This document shows positions 19,409 through 29,932 of a DNA stretch of 64,000 nucleotides, in pieces (position 1 is the stretch's first letter; each line of letters starts with the position of its first letter). The translations under genes were made by a program, and so were the position numbers. The notes beneath the pieces are model-generated. The model made no database searches. It was not told where the DNA came from and was given only the letters and a program-made list of their open reading frames with translations. Source of the DNA: Pseudomonadota bacterium (GTDB lineage: Bacteria > Pseudomonadota > Alphaproteobacteria > Rhizobiales > Pleomorphomonadaceae); NCBI GenBank assembly GCA_023436885.1, contig JAEZHI010000040.1:1-64000 (forward strand). The letters run 5' to 3'.

Positions 19409-21469
19409 CTACCGAGCCCACGGCTTCCGCGCCGCCCCGCCACCCGTCGCACTGCCAAACGTGCCCTTGGTCAGGAACTTCTGCGTGCCGTTCTTGCTGC
19501 CCGTGCGCCGCCCCTCGCCACCGCCGAGGCCGGTGCCGGCCGGCTGGAAGTTAGGGATGAGGTGATGCTTGCCATTGCCGATCAGATCGGCGCGGCCCAT
19601 CGACTTCAGGGCGTCGCGCAGGAGCGGCCAGTTTTCCGGATCGTGGTAGCGCAGGAAGGCCTTGTGCAACCGGCGTTGCTTCAGCCCCTTTACCGTCTCC
19701 ACCCGCTCCGAACCGCCGCGCCGTACCGCCTTCAGCGGGTTGACGCCGGAGTGGTACATGGCGGTCGACAGCGCCATCGGTGACGGGAGGAAGGTCTGCA
19801 CCTGGTCGGCCCGATAGCCGTTCTTCTTCAGCCAGATCGCCAGGTTCATCATGTCCGCGTCGGACGTGCCCGGATGGGCCGCGATGAAGTAGGGTATCAG
19901 GAAATACTTCTTGCCGGCCTCGGCCGCCGCCGCATCGAACAGCTGCTTGAAGCGGTCATAGGCGCCAATGCCCGGCTTCATCATCTTCGAAAGCGGCCCG
20001 TCCTCGGTATGCTCGGGCGCGATCTTCAGATAACCGCCGACGTGGTGGCGCACCAGCTCCTTGATGTAGGTCGGACTCTTGACGGCGAGGTCGTAGCGCA
20101 CGCCCGAGGCCACCATCACCTTCTTCACGCCCGGCACCGCCCTGACCTTGCGGTAGAGCTGGATCAGCGCCTCGTGGCTGGTGTTGAGGTTGGGACAGAT
20201 ATCCGGATAGACGCAGGACGGCTTGCGGCAGGCGCTCTCGATCTTCGGGTCCTTGCAGCCGATCCGATACATGTTGGCGGTGGGGCCACCGATGTCAGAG
20301 ATGATGCCGGTGAAGCCCTCGGTCTTGTCGCGGATATGCTCGATTTCCTTGAGGATCGAGCCTTCCGAGCGGCTCTGGATCACCCTGCCCTCATGCTCGG
20401 TGATCGAGCAGAAGGAACAGCCGCCGAAGCAGCCACGCATGATGGTCACAGAGAAGCGGATCATCTCCCAGGCGGGAATCTTGGCGTCGCCATAGGAGGG
20501 GTGCGGCCCGCGCGCGTATGGCAGCTCGTAGACGCCGTCCATCTCTTCAGTAGTCAGCGGGATCGGGGGCGGCGTCACCCAGAGTTCGCGGTCGCCATGC
20601 CGCTGAACGAGCGGCCGGGCATTGCCGGGATTGCTTTCCCGGTGCAGCACGCGGCTCGCGCGGGCATAGGTCTCGGAATCCGCTTCCACCTGTTCGAAGG
20701 CTGGCAGCCGCAGCACGGTGCTCGGGCCGAGCTGACGGGCGCCTTCGTCGGCGCTGTCGATATCGTCGGCATGCGCCTCGGTCCAGCCTTCCGGAACGAC
20801 GGACTTCATCAGCGCCACGCCGCGCACGTCGTCGAAGGTCTGCGGGTCGCCGCCTTTGGCGATGCGATGCGCCACCTCGACGATGGCCCGCTCGGCGTTG
20901 CCGTAAAGCAGGATGTCGGCCTTGGAGTCCACCAGGATCGACCGGCGCACCTTGTCCGACCAGTAGTCGTAATGGGCGATGCGGCGGAGCGACGCCTCGA
21001 TGCCGCCGAGCACGATCGGCACATCCTTATAGGCCTCGCGGCAGCGTTGCGAATAGACGATCACCGCGCGGTCGGGCCGTTTGTCGGCCACACCGCCCGG
21101 CGTGTAGCTGTCGTTGTGGCGAATGCGACGGTCCGACGTGTAACGATTGACCATCGAATCCATGTTGCCGGACGTCACGCCCCAGAACAGGTTCGGCTTG
21201 CCGAGCGCCTTGAACGCTTCGGCATTGCGCCAGTCCGGCTGAGAGATGATACCGACGCGGAAACCCTGCGCCTCCAGAAGGCGGCCGATCACCGCCATGC
21301 CGAACGACGGATGATCGACATAGGCATCGCCCGTCACCACGATCACATCGCAGCTGTCCCAACCCAGCGCGTCCATTTCGGCGCGGCTCTGCGGCAGGAA
21401 CGGCGCCCTGCCAAAGCGGGCGGCCCAGTATTTCTTATAGGAGAAGATCGGCTTGACTATGTCCATCAT
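19409..21469 (-). CDS. ygiQ: YgiQ family radical SAM protein
   Basis: A 686-residue YgiQ (UPF0313) protein with an N-terminal cobalamin-binding-like region and a radical SAM core. The cluster motif CFGGCSFCS (CxxxCxxC) lies near residue 370. Family stretches include [30 protein letters not shown] and [12 protein letters not shown]. The reaction is not established for the family. The C-terminus is Gly/Arg/Lys-rich and probably disordered. I start at the ATG-ATG pair near 21469, where family similarity begins; the longer frame to 21559 is Arg/Pro-rich and lacks support. Confidence 0.9.
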   Translation of the reverse strand: MMDIVKPIFSYKKYWAARFGRAPFLPQSRAEMDALGWDSCDVIVVTGDAYVDHPSFGMAVIGRLLEAQGFRVGIISQPDWRNAEAFKALGKPNLFWGVTSGNMDSMVNRYTSDRRIRHNDSYTPGGVADKRPDRAVIVYSQRCREAYKDVPIVLGGIEASLRRIAHYDYWSDKVRRSILVDSKADILLYGNAERAIVEVAHRIAKGGDPQTFDDVRGVALMKSVVPEGWTEAHADDIDSADEGARQLGPSTVLRLPAFEQVEADSETYARASRVLHRESNPGNARPLVQRHGDRELWVTPPPIPLTTEEMDGVYELPYARGPHPSYGDAKIPAWEMIRFSVTIMRGCFGGCSFCSITEHEGRVIQSRSEGSILKEIEHIRDKTEGFTGIISDIGGPTANMYRIGCKDPKIESACRKPSCVYPDICPNLNTSHEALIQLYRKVRAVPGVKKVMVASGVRYDLAVKSPTYIKELVRHHVGGYLKIAPEHTEDGPLSKMMKPGIGAYDRFKQLFDAAAAEAGKKYFLIPYFIAAHPGTSDADMMNLAIWLKKNGYRADQVQTFLPSPMALSTAMYHSGVNPLKAVRRGGSERVETVKGLKQRRLHKAFLRYHDPENWPLLRDALKSMGRADLIGNGKHHLIPNFQPAGTGLGGGEGRRTGSKNGTQKFLTKGTFGSATGGGAARKPWAR

Positions 21470-21885
21470 GCCCCAGGCGTTAACAGATTTGCAGCGGCGA
21501 GGAAACGCCGGCTTCGGCCTCGGTGCCAAGCTCACCAGTCGCCCGCGCTGTCTCTGCAAGCCGCTGGAAAACCGAGCTTCCTTGTCTAAGGTGGCTTATA
21601 CGCAAAAACTCTAATGGGGAAAACATGCAAAAAATAACGCCCTGTCGGGTCGAAAACCTTTGTGCCGGGCGGCGTATTTTGCTACTAAAGGTGCATGGCG
21701 ATTTTGTAGGCGATACTGCCTAGAAATCAAAAAAAGAAGCCGTTCTGGAAACGCACAAGGCTAAACGAACAAGGGAAAAGCGATACGGAAGTTCGATTTT
21801 CATTACGTGAAGCTAGGCGCCCCGAGCGAGCATTCTTAGTCTAGGCAATATTTACAGAAAAGCCGGAACACTTTTGTTCCGGCTT
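21470..21885. other. A/T-rich gap with a possible small transcript
   Basis: This 416-base gap is more A/T-rich than its surroundings and contains no convincing protein gene. A 32-residue frame at 21625-21723 begins MQKITPCRVENLC, and a strong plus-strand terminator closes the region. A small RNA or a very short gene on the plus strand is possible. Confidence 0.4.
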
Positions 21886-21893
21886 TTATTTTT
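21858..21893 (+). terminator. Strong Rho-independent terminator
   Basis: A perfect 13-base stem (21858-21870 with 21875-21887), a four-base loop and ATTTTT follow the consensus on the plus strand. There is no recognised plus-strand gene before it. On the minus strand it overlaps the stop codon of the unknown regulator-like gene and is followed by only four T, so it may serve both strands. Confidence 0.85.
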
Positions 21894-22707
21894 GCCGATG
21901 ATCCTTCCAGAACTCGCGGGCATTCATTGCAAGGCCGGCCACCCCCGTAGCCATTTCATGAAACCACGCATCGAAGCTAACCAGCAAACGCTCGTTCAGG
22001 TTGATCAGTCGCCAGGCTGGAGCCTCCGTCGTGATGAACCCCTGTTCCTGAGCGCCGTGCAAGAGGCTCCATATCTGGCTCTTTGAGACGCAAAACGCTG
22101 ACGCAGTGGACATGGCGTCAAAAGCGACGCGGGTCGATCCGGTGGCTTGCCATTCGCGCAGCAGTTCGAGCAGCAAGGAGAAGCCACCATCGCGCAGGAT
22201 GAAGAAAGTGATCATGGGATGCCGTTCATTGAAGGCGGCAATCGCCTCCGCACTGATCGAGCATGCCGCACGGAACGCCAACGCGAACTCCCGCGTCGTG
22301 CGCTCTTCCTCAGTCAGATCGAAGAGCCCGAACGGGCCTAATGGATCAAGACGGGAGATCAGCCAGCGGTGATCCAGGAGAACCATCTTTTCAGTCGGTT
22401 CGAGAATGCGCTCGCGGCGATCGTTGGCAATCTTGGTCTCTAGAAAGCCAAGCTTTCGCAACAACAGCACCTGAGCCGTGACGCGCCCCGCGCTGATCCC
22501 ACAATAGTCGGACGAGTGTTTTTGAAGGCGCGTGAGCGTCAACTCTGGCGCCGATGCATCAAAAACGTGCTCTGCGTGGATGCGCATGGCGCCACTGAAG
22601 ATGATGTGGCGCGGCAGCGTGCTGACAGCCTTGTTCACAAGCCCTGCATTTCGATAAAGAGCCCTCGCCCCCTCGACAAAGCTGGCTCTCGCCTCCGCAA
22701 ATCCCAT
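21886..22707 (-). CDS. Unknown protein with two possible winged-helix segments
   Basis: I do not recognise this 273-residue soluble protein. Two segments look like helix-turn-helix units: about residues 58-95 (LTRLQKHSSDYCGISAGRV) and about 200-225 (AMSTASAFCVSKSQIWSLL). This suggests a transcription regulator with unusual duplicated DNA-binding domains. There is no signal peptide or membrane helix. The ATG at 22707 has GGAG five bases upstream. The A/T-rich flank and absence of partners suggest an accessory gene. It is divergent from the flavoprotein gene at 22885. Confidence 0.7.
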   Translation of the reverse strand: MGFAEARASFVEGARALYRNAGLVNKAVSTLPRHIIFSGAMRIHAEHVFDASAPELTLTRLQKHSSDYCGISAGRVTAQVLLLRKLGFLETKIANDRRERILEPTEKMVLLDHRWLISRLDPLGPFGLFDLTEEERTTREFALAFRAACSISAEAIAAFNERHPMITFFILRDGGFSLLLELLREWQATGSTRVAFDAMSTASAFCVSKSQIWSLLHGAQEQGFITTEAPAWRLINLNERLLVSFDAWFHEMATGVAGLAMNAREFWKDHRQK

Positions 22708-22884
22708 GTCCGCTCCGCCGAAAGCGTCAGAAATTAGACTTTAGTATCGTAGCTTAACACTCAGCTTTTTCAAAGCGCGTCCAACGTGCAGTTGCTCAGC
22801 CCAGAAGCAACTACTCGGTAGATTTCGCTTGCACCCGGAATCCCGTCGCCGCAAATGCTGGCAAAAGAGTGCGCGGAGACGGCG

Positions 22885-24090
22885 ATGGCGGGCGTGGCAA
22901 TCATAGGTGGCGGTCCAGCGGGGTTGATGGCAGCCGAGGTGCTTGCGCGCTCAGGTTGCCATACGACCGTCTACGATGGCATGCCGAGCCTTGCGCGAAA
23001 GCTGCTGCTAGCCGGCAAGAGCGGACTTAATCTCACCCACGCCGAGCCCTACGAACGCTTCGTGACCCGGTATCAGCCCGCCAATCCCGCCCTGACAGCT
23101 GCGCTCGATGCCTTCCGCCCCGACGACCTCATTTCCTGGGCAAATGAGCTTGGTGCGGATTGCTTCGTAGGCTCGTCCGGCCGGGTGTTCCCGAAGGCGA
23201 TGAAGGCGTCCCCTCTGTTGCGCGCCTGGCTGAAACGGCTCGCAGGCCAAGGCGTTTCGGTAAAGATGCGTCACCGCTGGATCGGCTTTTCGGAGAAAGG
23301 CCTGATGTTCGAGACTCCAGAAGGCGCAAGCGAAGTTATTGCAGATGTTACGCTGTTCGCCCTCGGCGGAGCGTCCTGGCCACGCCTCGGCTCCAACGGT
23401 GCGTGGCTTGAAGCCTTCAAGGCACAGGGAATCGATGTGGCCAGCCTGAAACCGGCCAATGCCGGTTTCGACGTTGACTGGGACGCACTCTTCGTTGAGC
23501 GCTTCGCCGGTTCACCTGTGAAATCCGTCACGGCAACGTCCGACGCCGGCACGACACCGGGCGAATTCGTTGTCTCGCGTCACGGCATCGAGGGCAGCCT
23601 GGTTTATGCCCACTCTGCCGCCCTGCGCGATCGGCTCGACAGGGATGGCAATGCAGAGTTCATCGTCGATCTGGTGCCAGGACGCACGGCCGAGCGGCTC
23701 GCCCGCGATCTCGCCCGACAGGACGGCAAGGCGTCGTTCAGCAACCGCCTCAGGAAAGGGACCGGCCTGGAGGGCGTCAAGGCCGCCCTCGCCCGGCTGT
23801 TTTCATCGGAAGACGAGCGGCGCGATCCTGAAAAACTCGCGACCCGCTTGAAGGCCCTGCCGATTCCGCTCGCCCGCATCAGGCCGATCGAGGAAGCGAT
23901 TTCATCCGCCGGCGGTATTCGCTTTTCAGAGATCAACGAGCGCTTCATGCTCAAGGCGAAGCCCGGCGTCTTCGTTGCTGGTGAAATGCTCGACTGGGAG
24001 GCGCCGACCGGCGGCTACCTCCTCACCGGCTGCTTTGCCACCGGCCGCGCAGCGGCCAGGGGCGTGTTCGATTGGCTGAAAACGAACTAG
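22885..24090 (+). CDS. HI0933-like FAD-dependent oxidoreductase (TIGR03862 type)
   Basis: A 401-residue flavoprotein. The Rossmann FAD-binding motif [21 protein letters not shown] starts near residue 4. [19 protein letters not shown] follows near residue 37, and the C-terminal [25 protein letters not shown] is typical of this HI0933 subfamily. The substrate is unknown. I start at the ATG at 22885, with GGAG six bases upstream; an in-frame ATG at 22855 adds ten residues before the Rossmann strand. Its stop overlaps the folD stop by four bases on the other strand. Confidence 0.88.
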   Translation: MAGVAIIGGGPAGLMAAEVLARSGCHTTVYDGMPSLARKLLLAGKSGLNLTHAEPYERFVTRYQPANPALTAALDAFRPDDLISWANELGADCFVGSSGRVFPKAMKASPLLRAWLKRLAGQGVSVKMRHRWIGFSEKGLMFETPEGASEVIADVTLFALGGASWPRLGSNGAWLEAFKAQGIDVASLKPANAGFDVDWDALFVERFAGSPVKSVTATSDAGTTPGEFVVSRHGIEGSLVYAHSAALRDRLDRDGNAEFIVDLVPGRTAERLARDLARQDGKASFSNRLRKGTGLEGVKAALARLFSSEDERRDPEKLATRLKALPIPLARIRPIEEAISSAGGIRFSEINERFMLKAKPGVFVAGEMLDWEAPTGGYLLTGCFATGRAAARGVFDWLKTN

Positions 24091-24953
24091 CCGGCAATCC
24101 TGCGTGCGGCCGAATCCAGCGTATTCAGCATCAGGCAGGCGATGGTCATCGGGCCGACGCCCTTCGGCACCGGCGTGATGAAGCCAGCGACCTCGGCGGC
24201 CGAGGCGAAGTCGACGTCCCCCACCAGCTTGCCCTTGCCGTCCACCTCGATGCGATTGATGCCGACGTCGATCACCACGGCGCCTGGCTTCACCCAGTCG
24301 CCCTTCACCATCAACGGCCGGCCGACGGCAGCGACAAGCACATCCGCCGTACGGCACAGGCCGGGCAGATCGGCGGTCTTCGAATGGGCAATGGTGACGG
24401 TGGCATTCTTCTGAAGGAGCAGCTGCGCCATCGGCTTGCCGACAATGTTGGAGCGGCCGATCACCACCGCATGCTTGCCGGCGAGGTTGGGAAGCACACG
24501 GTCGATCAGGATCTGCGAACCGCGCGGCGTGCAGGGCACGAAGCCCGGCAGGCCGATGGAGAGGCGACCGGCGTTGACCGGGTGGAAGCCGTCGACATCC
24601 TTGTCCGGATCGATCAGGCCGAGCACCTTGTCGGCGTCGATCTGCTTGGGCAACGGCAGCTGCACCAGAATGCCATGCACCGCCGGATCGGCATTGAGCT
24701 TGGCAACCAGCGCCAGCAGATCGGCTTCCGAAGTATTAGCCGGGAGGATGTGTTCGAAGCTCTTGAGGCCGCACTCGGCGGTCGCCTTCAGCTTGTTCCG
24801 GACATAGACACCGCTCGCCGGATCGTCACCCACCAGCACCACGGCCAGACCGGGGACGACACCGTGCTTGGCCTTCATCTCGGCGGCACGAACGGCGATA
24901 TCCTGACGAAGCTCGGCGGCGATGGCAAAGCCATCGATAATCTGTGCGACCAT
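24087..24953 (-). CDS. folD: Methylenetetrahydrofolate dehydrogenase/cyclohydrolase FolD
   Basis: A 288-residue bifunctional enzyme interconverting 5,10-methylene- and 10-formyl-tetrahydrofolate with NADP. Signatures are the catalytic lysine region [13 protein letters not shown] (near residue 50), [37 protein letters not shown] in the nucleotide-binding domain and [16 protein letters not shown] near the end. GAGGGG precedes the ATG. It is the last of a tandem series with the deacylase and cysG genes, though the spacing suggests separate promoters. Confidence 0.96.
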   Translation of the reverse strand: MVAQIIDGFAIAAELRQDIAVRAAEMKAKHGVVPGLAVVLVGDDPASGVYVRNKLKATAECGLKSFEHILPANTSEADLLALVAKLNADPAVHGILVQLPLPKQIDADKVLGLIDPDKDVDGFHPVNAGRLSIGLPGFVPCTPRGSQILIDRVLPNLAGKHAVVIGRSNIVGKPMAQLLLQKNATVTIAHSKTADLPGLCRTADVLVAAVGRPLMVKGDWVKPGAVVIDVGINRIEVDGKGKLVGDVDFASAAEVAGFITPVPKGVGPMTIACLMLNTLDSAARRIAG

Positions 24954-25055
24954 GGCGGTGTCCCCTCGTAGCTGGAGACCGGGCCTAACCAGATAAGCCC
25001 GGCAATTGCAACCCGCCCGAAGGGATCAATCGAGTAAGATCGCCTCGGAAAGAGC

Positions 25056-26105
25056 TTAGCTCTCCAATGCACCGCCATCCTTGGCTGTCACCGAGCGCGT
25101 ATCGCCAACGATCTTCACGAGATCGTCGCCCACGCGAATGGCACGGGCAAGCACGCGGGTCAGGACGAGGCCCGGCGCCACGGCATGCACCGGCACTACG
25201 GCGGAAAGATCGCCCGGCACCGGGATCAACTCCGCAACGAGTTGCCCGGCCTTGACCACATCGCCCGGCTTCACATGGAAGAAGGCCATGCCGCCGACCG
25301 GCGCCCGCATCATCTCGACGTAGGACTGCGGCACGCCCTTGCCCGTGAACGGGCCAACCGGTACGGCAGCCGTGTCGGCGATCACGCCGCGCCCCACAAG
25401 GAAGCGATAGAGCCCCTCGCCATCCTTCTGCGCCGTCGCCGGCCCAACATCGTGAATACCCTTGAGCTCCACGGTTGCCACCACGCGGTGCTCGAAATTG
25501 CCGGACGCGAGGTGTGGCCGGAAAGCGGCCTCATCGAAGGAGGCGTCGGTGCCGCCCTCGAAGGTCAGGACGGCGCCGCAATCGAGCGCAGCGGCAAGGT
25601 CGGCGCTGTGCGGCCAGAGCTCGGCCGGCATGTAGAGATAGTTCGGTCCCTCGTTATCGCAGTGGAGGTCGAGCACCAGATCGGTGTCGAGCGACAGCTT
25701 CTGCAGGATCGCCTTGAGGCGCCTGTCACAGGAAATGCCGTCAGTATCGCCGGTAAGAAGTCCCGGATCGGGCTGATCGATCAGGATGAAGGCGCGATTG
25801 AAGTTGGTACGGCTGCCGTAGAAGAAACGACCCTGATGATCGTCCCACTGGAACTGGTTGAGACCGATCGGATTGGCGAAGGGAACGACAGTGACGGAGC
25901 CCTTGAGGCGTCCCTCGGCTTCGGCGGCCAGGAGCTTGGGGATCAGCACATGCAGCGCCGCGACGCCTGGCAGCTCGTTGCCATGCAGGGCGGCCTGAAG
26001 ATAGGTCTTCGGCGCCTTCGGGTCGGAACCGGCAAAGCGCAGCACCGTCAGGGAATAGTTGAGGCCCGGCATGTCGCCGGGGATTGTCACGATCGTCTTG
26101 TCCAT
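25056..26105 (-). CDS. Succinylglutamate desuccinylase/aspartoacylase (AstE/AspA) family protein
   Basis: A 349-residue M14-like zinc hydrolase of the AstE/aspartoacylase group, which cleaves N-acyl amino acids. Zinc ligands are visible in LHGNELPG (HxxE, near residue 40) and DLHCDN (near residue 126). The C-terminal beta domain is present (GGMAFFHVKPGDVVKAGQ). It resembles ectoine/N-acetyl-amino-acid deacylases, but the substrate is not certain. I start at the ATG ending at 26105, with AAGGA upstream; an upstream extension would run through the palindrome at 26.1 kb. Confidence 0.85.
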   Translation of the reverse strand: MDKTIVTIPGDMPGLNYSLTVLRFAGSDPKAPKTYLQAALHGNELPGVAALHVLIPKLLAAEAEGRLKGSVTVVPFANPIGLNQFQWDDHQGRFFYGSRTNFNRAFILIDQPDPGLLTGDTDGISCDRRLKAILQKLSLDTDLVLDLHCDNEGPNYLYMPAELWPHSADLAAALDCGAVLTFEGGTDASFDEAAFRPHLASGNFEHRVVATVELKGIHDVGPATAQKDGEGLYRFLVGRGVIADTAAVPVGPFTGKGVPQSYVEMMRAPVGGMAFFHVKPGDVVKAGQLVAELIPVPGDLSAVVPVHAVAPGLVLTRVLARAIRVGDDLVKIVGDTRSVTAKDGGALES

Positions 26106-26120
26106 ACCGTCCGTCCTTAA

Positions 26121-26165
26121 GCATCGGACCGAAAAATGGAATCCGGTTTTCGGAAAATTCGATGC
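26121..26165. repeat. Long palindrome before the deacylase gene
   Basis: GCATCG (26121-26126) pairs with CGATGC (26160-26165), and inside it CCGAAAA (26129-26135) pairs with TTTTCGG (26147-26153). This two-step palindrome is similar in plan and part of its sequence to the one at 63228-63271, and resembles palindromic intergenic elements common in Rhizobiales. It would also form a strong hairpin in RNA. Confidence 0.75.
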
Positions 26166-26276
26166 AATACAAAGAACTAGATCGTCGTGCGTATCCATCG
26201 GAACACGCAACGACCTAGAAAGAGCGAATGCTTCCTAACATCGCTGACGGCAGTATGGCCAAGGAAAACGGCAAGC

Positions 26277-27740
26277 TCAGGAAACGGTGACGCGGTCCGC
26301 CGTTCCTTCGACAGGCAAGAACCCGGCCGCGAACACCTTGCCGATGCCAATCACCAGCGGCTGGTCGGTCGGCACCGATCCGAGCCTGACAAGATCGGCA
26401 AGGCGATGGCGCTCGAGTTTTTGCCCCCGTTGGCCGACCCCGAAGCCGAACACCACCGGTGTGTCCGCAGCCAGTCCCTCATCGATCAGTCGGCTGGCCA
26501 GCCGGCCGGAAGTGCGGCCGCCCATATAGACAATCAGCGTCGTATCTGGGTCAGCCAGACCGTGCCAGTCGAGCCCCTCGTCAAGTTCACCGCTCTTGGC
26601 GTGTCCGGTAACAAAGCGCAGGGAATGCGCAGCGTCGCGGTGGGTGAGCGAGGCACCGAGCGCAGCGGCCAGCGCAATGCCGGCCGAAATGCCCGGCACG
26701 ACCTCGACGGCGACACCTTCGGCCGTGAGCCGTTCGATTTCCTCGCCGGCCCTGCCGAACACCATGGGGTCGCCAGCCTTGAGACGGACGACGCGCTCGC
26801 CGGCTCGTGCCAGCTCGACCATCAGATCGTTGATATCTTCCTGTTTGCAGGAGGCCCTGCCGCCGCGTTTGCCCACCTCGACGCGCCGCGCCTCACGGCG
26901 GGCAAGCTCGAGAACATCCGGCGAAACGAGGTCATCATAGAGCACGACGTCCGCCGATTGCAGCGCTCGCACCGCCTTGAGGGTCAGAAGCTCCGGCTCG
27001 CCGGGGCCAGCGCCCACCAGGATCACCCGTCCCGGCTGGTCGCCGGAATGTGCCGCGTCCTCGGCCTCGGCGATCAGCCGCGCCGCGTCCCCCTCTTCCG
27101 GCGCCGGTCCGAAGGCCCGTTCGGCGAACCGCTCCCAGAACGAGCGTCGAGGCGCACCGGGCGCAAGGCGAGAGGTCACGGCATCGCGGATGCGGCCGGC
27201 CAGCGTGCCCCAGGCCGCCAGCGTCGGCGGTAGCAGCGTTTCGATGCGGCGACGGATCGCCTGCCCCACCACGGGCGCTGCGCCATCGGTGGAAATTCCG
27301 ATCACCACCGGGGAGCGATTGACGATCGAGCCGAACAGCACATCGCAGGCCTGCGGCTTGTCGATGACGTTGACGAGCGCACCAGCTGCATGCCCCGCTC
27401 TTTGGAAGGCGGCAATTTCGTCCGTCTCCTCGCCATCGAGCACGGCGAGGACTGCACCTGCGAGGTCAGCATCCTCCCAGCGACGCCGATGCAGCGTCAG
27501 CCGTCCAGGCGGCGTACCTCGTTCGATAACAGTGACAAGCTCGACATCCGGCGTCTCGGCGAAAATCTGGACGTCGCCTCCAGCCGCGGAGAACAGCTCT
27601 GCCTTCCAGGCCACCGCCTCAGAGCCGCCCGCAACCACGACACGCCGACCGGAAAGGTCGACAAACAGCGGCAGTCGCGCAAGCGGCTGCATGCGGGCCG
27701 GAAAAGTGCGGAGCGGGGCGCGGGGATCGCGCTCAATCAT
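26277..27740 (-). CDS. cysG: Siroheme synthase CysG
   Basis: A 487-residue trifunctional enzyme turning uroporphyrinogen III into siroheme, the cofactor of sulfite and nitrite reductases. The N-terminal dehydrogenase/ferrochelatase module spans about 1-110 (PLFVDLSGRRVVVAGGSEAV), a linker/dimerisation part follows to about 210, and the SAM-dependent methyltransferase spans about 215-460 (VGAGPGEPELLTLKAVRAL, VVRLKAGDPMVFGRAGEE, VVPGISAG, VIYMGG-like strand). I start at the ATG ending at 27740, with AGGAG seven bases upstream. No sulfite or nitrite reductase gene is adjacent. Confidence 0.94.
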   Translation of the reverse strand: MIERDPRAPLRTFPARMQPLARLPLFVDLSGRRVVVAGGSEAVAWKAELFSAAGGDVQIFAETPDVELVTVIERGTPPGRLTLHRRRWEDADLAGAVLAVLDGEETDEIAAFQRAGHAAGALVNVIDKPQACDVLFGSIVNRSPVVIGISTDGAAPVVGQAIRRRIETLLPPTLAAWGTLAGRIRDAVTSRLAPGAPRRSFWERFAERAFGPAPEEGDAARLIAEAEDAAHSGDQPGRVILVGAGPGEPELLTLKAVRALQSADVVLYDDLVSPDVLELARREARRVEVGKRGGRASCKQEDINDLMVELARAGERVVRLKAGDPMVFGRAGEEIERLTAEGVAVEVVPGISAGIALAAALGASLTHRDAAHSLRFVTGHAKSGELDEGLDWHGLADPDTTLIVYMGGRTSGRLASRLIDEGLAADTPVVFGFGVGQRGQKLERHRLADLVRLGSVPTDQPLVIGIGKVFAAGFLPVEGTADRVTVS

Positions 27741-28342
27741 CTCGAATCTCCTGGTGAGGTTTGGAGGGCCTCGTTGCCCCTGAGAATATCTCATTGGCGG
27801 AGCCGCGGCAGAAGAACCGCCGTGCCATTCTCCGTCCATAACCGGATTATCGTTGCCCGAATACTGGGATCGACAATCAGGTTTTTCTCGGCCGGTCAAA
27901 CCACATCACCAACAGGCGCCATTGCCTGGGGGATTTCATCGCCGGCGACAGCCATCATTAAGACGGACGCGCCGGCGACGATACTGCGTTTGACCCTGTT
28001 GCGGGCCGGTTCCCTTGGAAGGTGCGCCGTGCTCGGCCCACTCGAGGCATACAAAAGCAGAAAGCGTGCCAAAGCGTCTCGCCGGACACCGCATCTCGGC
28101 AGCGAACGTCCGCAGCGCCCAGCGCTGAAAGACCGCCCCGCAATAGGCACGCTCATTTTCTCGGCCAAAACCCGCCGGGCGCCATCATAAGAGGAATACT
28201 AGGCGGATGTTTTATATGCGAAAATTACCGAAACGAGCTAGGCGCCAGCGGTCTCTGACGCACGCAAAGGCAGCGGCCACGATGAAGCCCGGTTACATAT
28301 CGAACCAGATCGCCGCCGCATTTGAAGGCAACTGCCTAATTG
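27741..28342. other. 602-base gap upstream of cysG
   Basis: No gene, RNA or riboswitch is recognised. Several open frames exist on both strands because of the high GC content, but none has a good ribosome binding site or family character. The cysG promoter should lie at the left end and the 3' end of kdgK is at the right. Confidence 0.5.
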
Positions 28343-29281
28343 TCATTCAGCGGGCGTAACCGAGAGGTCGCCAACAAGGCTCATGTCGATCAAGGCGCCG
28401 CGTGCCTGGATCACCCGCGCCGCAACGGCATGGCCATGCCGCACGGCATCGGCGGGCGAACGACCACCAGCCAGACGAGCCGCCAAATAGCCGGCATTGA
28501 AACTGTCGCCCGCGCCTGTGGTGTCAATCGGATGCTCGACCCGCTCGGCTGGCACCCAGACATCCTCGCCGCTCGCCCGCACAAGCGTAGGATCTGCGCC
28601 GGCCTTGACGACGATCTCCTCGACACCCAGGGCGGCAATGCGGTCGGCCGTGCCCAAGGCATCTGCATCGCCATAAAGCTCTGCGTCATCCGGCGAGGTC
28701 GGCAGGGCAATCGTAGCGGCCCGATAGCCTTCTATGATGGTTGCGGCCATCGTCTGCCGATCGGGCCACAAGCGCGGACGAAGATTGGGATCGAATACCA
28801 CGGCCCCACCGCGCGCCCTCACTTTGGCCAGCGACAGGAAGAGAGTGCGACGATGCTCGGGAGACAGGATGGCCAACGTGATGCCGGAGAAATAGACAAC
28901 TTCGACGTCGGCAAACGCCGCATCAAGCCGCGCTCCGACGGATGCTACCAGCTTAGCGGCCGAGTCATTGCGCCAATAGGTGAAAGATCGCTCTGCCCCG
29001 TTGAGTGTGATGAGGTAGAGGCCAACGGTACGGTCAGCAATCCGCTCGACAGCCGAAGCGTCAATACCGGCTTCGGTGATGAAGCGAACCATCTCATCGG
29101 AAAGAGCATCAGTGCCAACGCCGGTCACGTACTTGACCAGCGAGTTTCGCCGATCGAGCAAAGCCCTCAGATACCAGGCGGTGTTGAGTGTGTCGCCGGC
29201 GAACCCGCGACGATAGAGGCCGCTATCCTGCGGCGCCAGTTCGACCATGCATTCGCCGATACTGGCAAAGCGAGCCGCCAT
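28343..29281 (-). CDS. kdgK: 2-keto-3-deoxygluconate kinase
   Basis: A 312-residue PfkB-family sugar kinase close in layout to E. coli KdgK, which phosphorylates KDG for the Entner-Doudoroff route. Shared stretches are GECMVEL at residue 9, RRGFAGDTLNTAWYL near residue 24, a YWRNDSAAK segment and the PfkB signature DTTGAGDSFNAGYLA near residue 254 with the catalytic Asp. A purine-rich GGGGGAAG lies before the ATG. No other uronate genes are adjacent. It may work downstream of gluconate made by Gcd, but that is inference. Confidence 0.88.
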   Translation of the reverse strand: MAARFASIGECMVELAPQDSGLYRRGFAGDTLNTAWYLRALLDRRNSLVKYVTGVGTDALSDEMVRFITEAGIDASAVERIADRTVGLYLITLNGAERSFTYWRNDSAAKLVASVGARLDAAFADVEVVYFSGITLAILSPEHRRTLFLSLAKVRARGGAVVFDPNLRPRLWPDRQTMAATIIEGYRAATIALPTSPDDAELYGDADALGTADRIAALGVEEIVVKAGADPTLVRASGEDVWVPAERVEHPIDTTGAGDSFNAGYLAARLAGGRSPADAVRHGHAVAARVIQARGALIDMSLVGDLSVTPAE

Positions 29282-29472
29282 GTTCGTCTTCCCCCCAAAA
29301 TGAGCGGCAGACCCTAGGCTGGCGGAAAGCGTCGATCAAGACCACAACCCGACGTATAGCCGAAGTCGTTCAGTTCTTTTCGGCAGGCCCCGGATACGGC
29401 GACGCGCCGGGCAGGAACACCCGGCGCGTCGATGGTCGCCCGACGGGCGGTGGAGGGGGAGGAGCTACCGCC

Positions 29473-29895
29473 TCAGAGGACGACCAGCGTTTTCTCGATG
29501 TTGCCACGCGTCGCATGGCTGTAGGGGCAAACGATGTCTGCCTTCTGGACCAGATCTTCGACCACAGCGCGCTCAAGACCGGGGACCTTGATCTCGAGCT
29601 TGGCGGTGATGCCGAAGCCGGTACCATCGTCGCGCGGACCAATGCCGATATGCGCATCGATCGACGCGTCGGCCGGGATCGATACCTTTTCCTTGGAAGC
29701 CACGAACTTCAGCGCGCCCATGAAGCAGGCCGAATAGCCGGCTGCGAACAACTGCTCCGGGTTAGTGCCTTGGCCATTGTCGCCACCCAGTTCCTTCGGG
29801 GTCGACAGATCGATCTTCAGACGACCGTCGCTGGTCTCCGAGTGGCCGGTACGGCCGCCAAGGGTGTGGGCATGGGCAGTATAGAGAACGTTCAT
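29473..29895 (-). CDS. ohr: Organic hydroperoxide resistance protein Ohr
   Basis: A 140-residue OsmC/Ohr-fold thiol peroxidase that reduces organic and lipid hydroperoxides. The catalytic cysteine is in [12 protein letters not shown] (near residue 60) and the resolving cysteine in [12 protein letters not shown] (near residue 124), with N-terminal [15 protein letters not shown] typical of Ohr. The ATG at 29895 has GAGGAAG upstream. It is divergent from ohrR, the standard arrangement for peroxide-inducible control. Confidence 0.96.
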   Translation of the reverse strand: MNVLYTAHAHTLGGRTGHSETSDGRLKIDLSTPKELGGDNGQGTNPEQLFAAGYSACFMGALKFVASKEKVSIPADASIDAHIGIGPRDDGTGFGITAKLEIKVPGLERAVVEDLVQKADIVCPYSHATRGNIEKTLVVL

Positions 29896-29932
29896 GGCTT
29901 CCTCGCCTGGTTGTGTTCCGATGCCCATATTG

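Noticed and set aside
27896..28168. 90-codon minus-strand frame upstream of cysG
   Set aside because: Arg/Pro/Ser-rich random-like product, no start signal; typical open frame in high-GC DNA.
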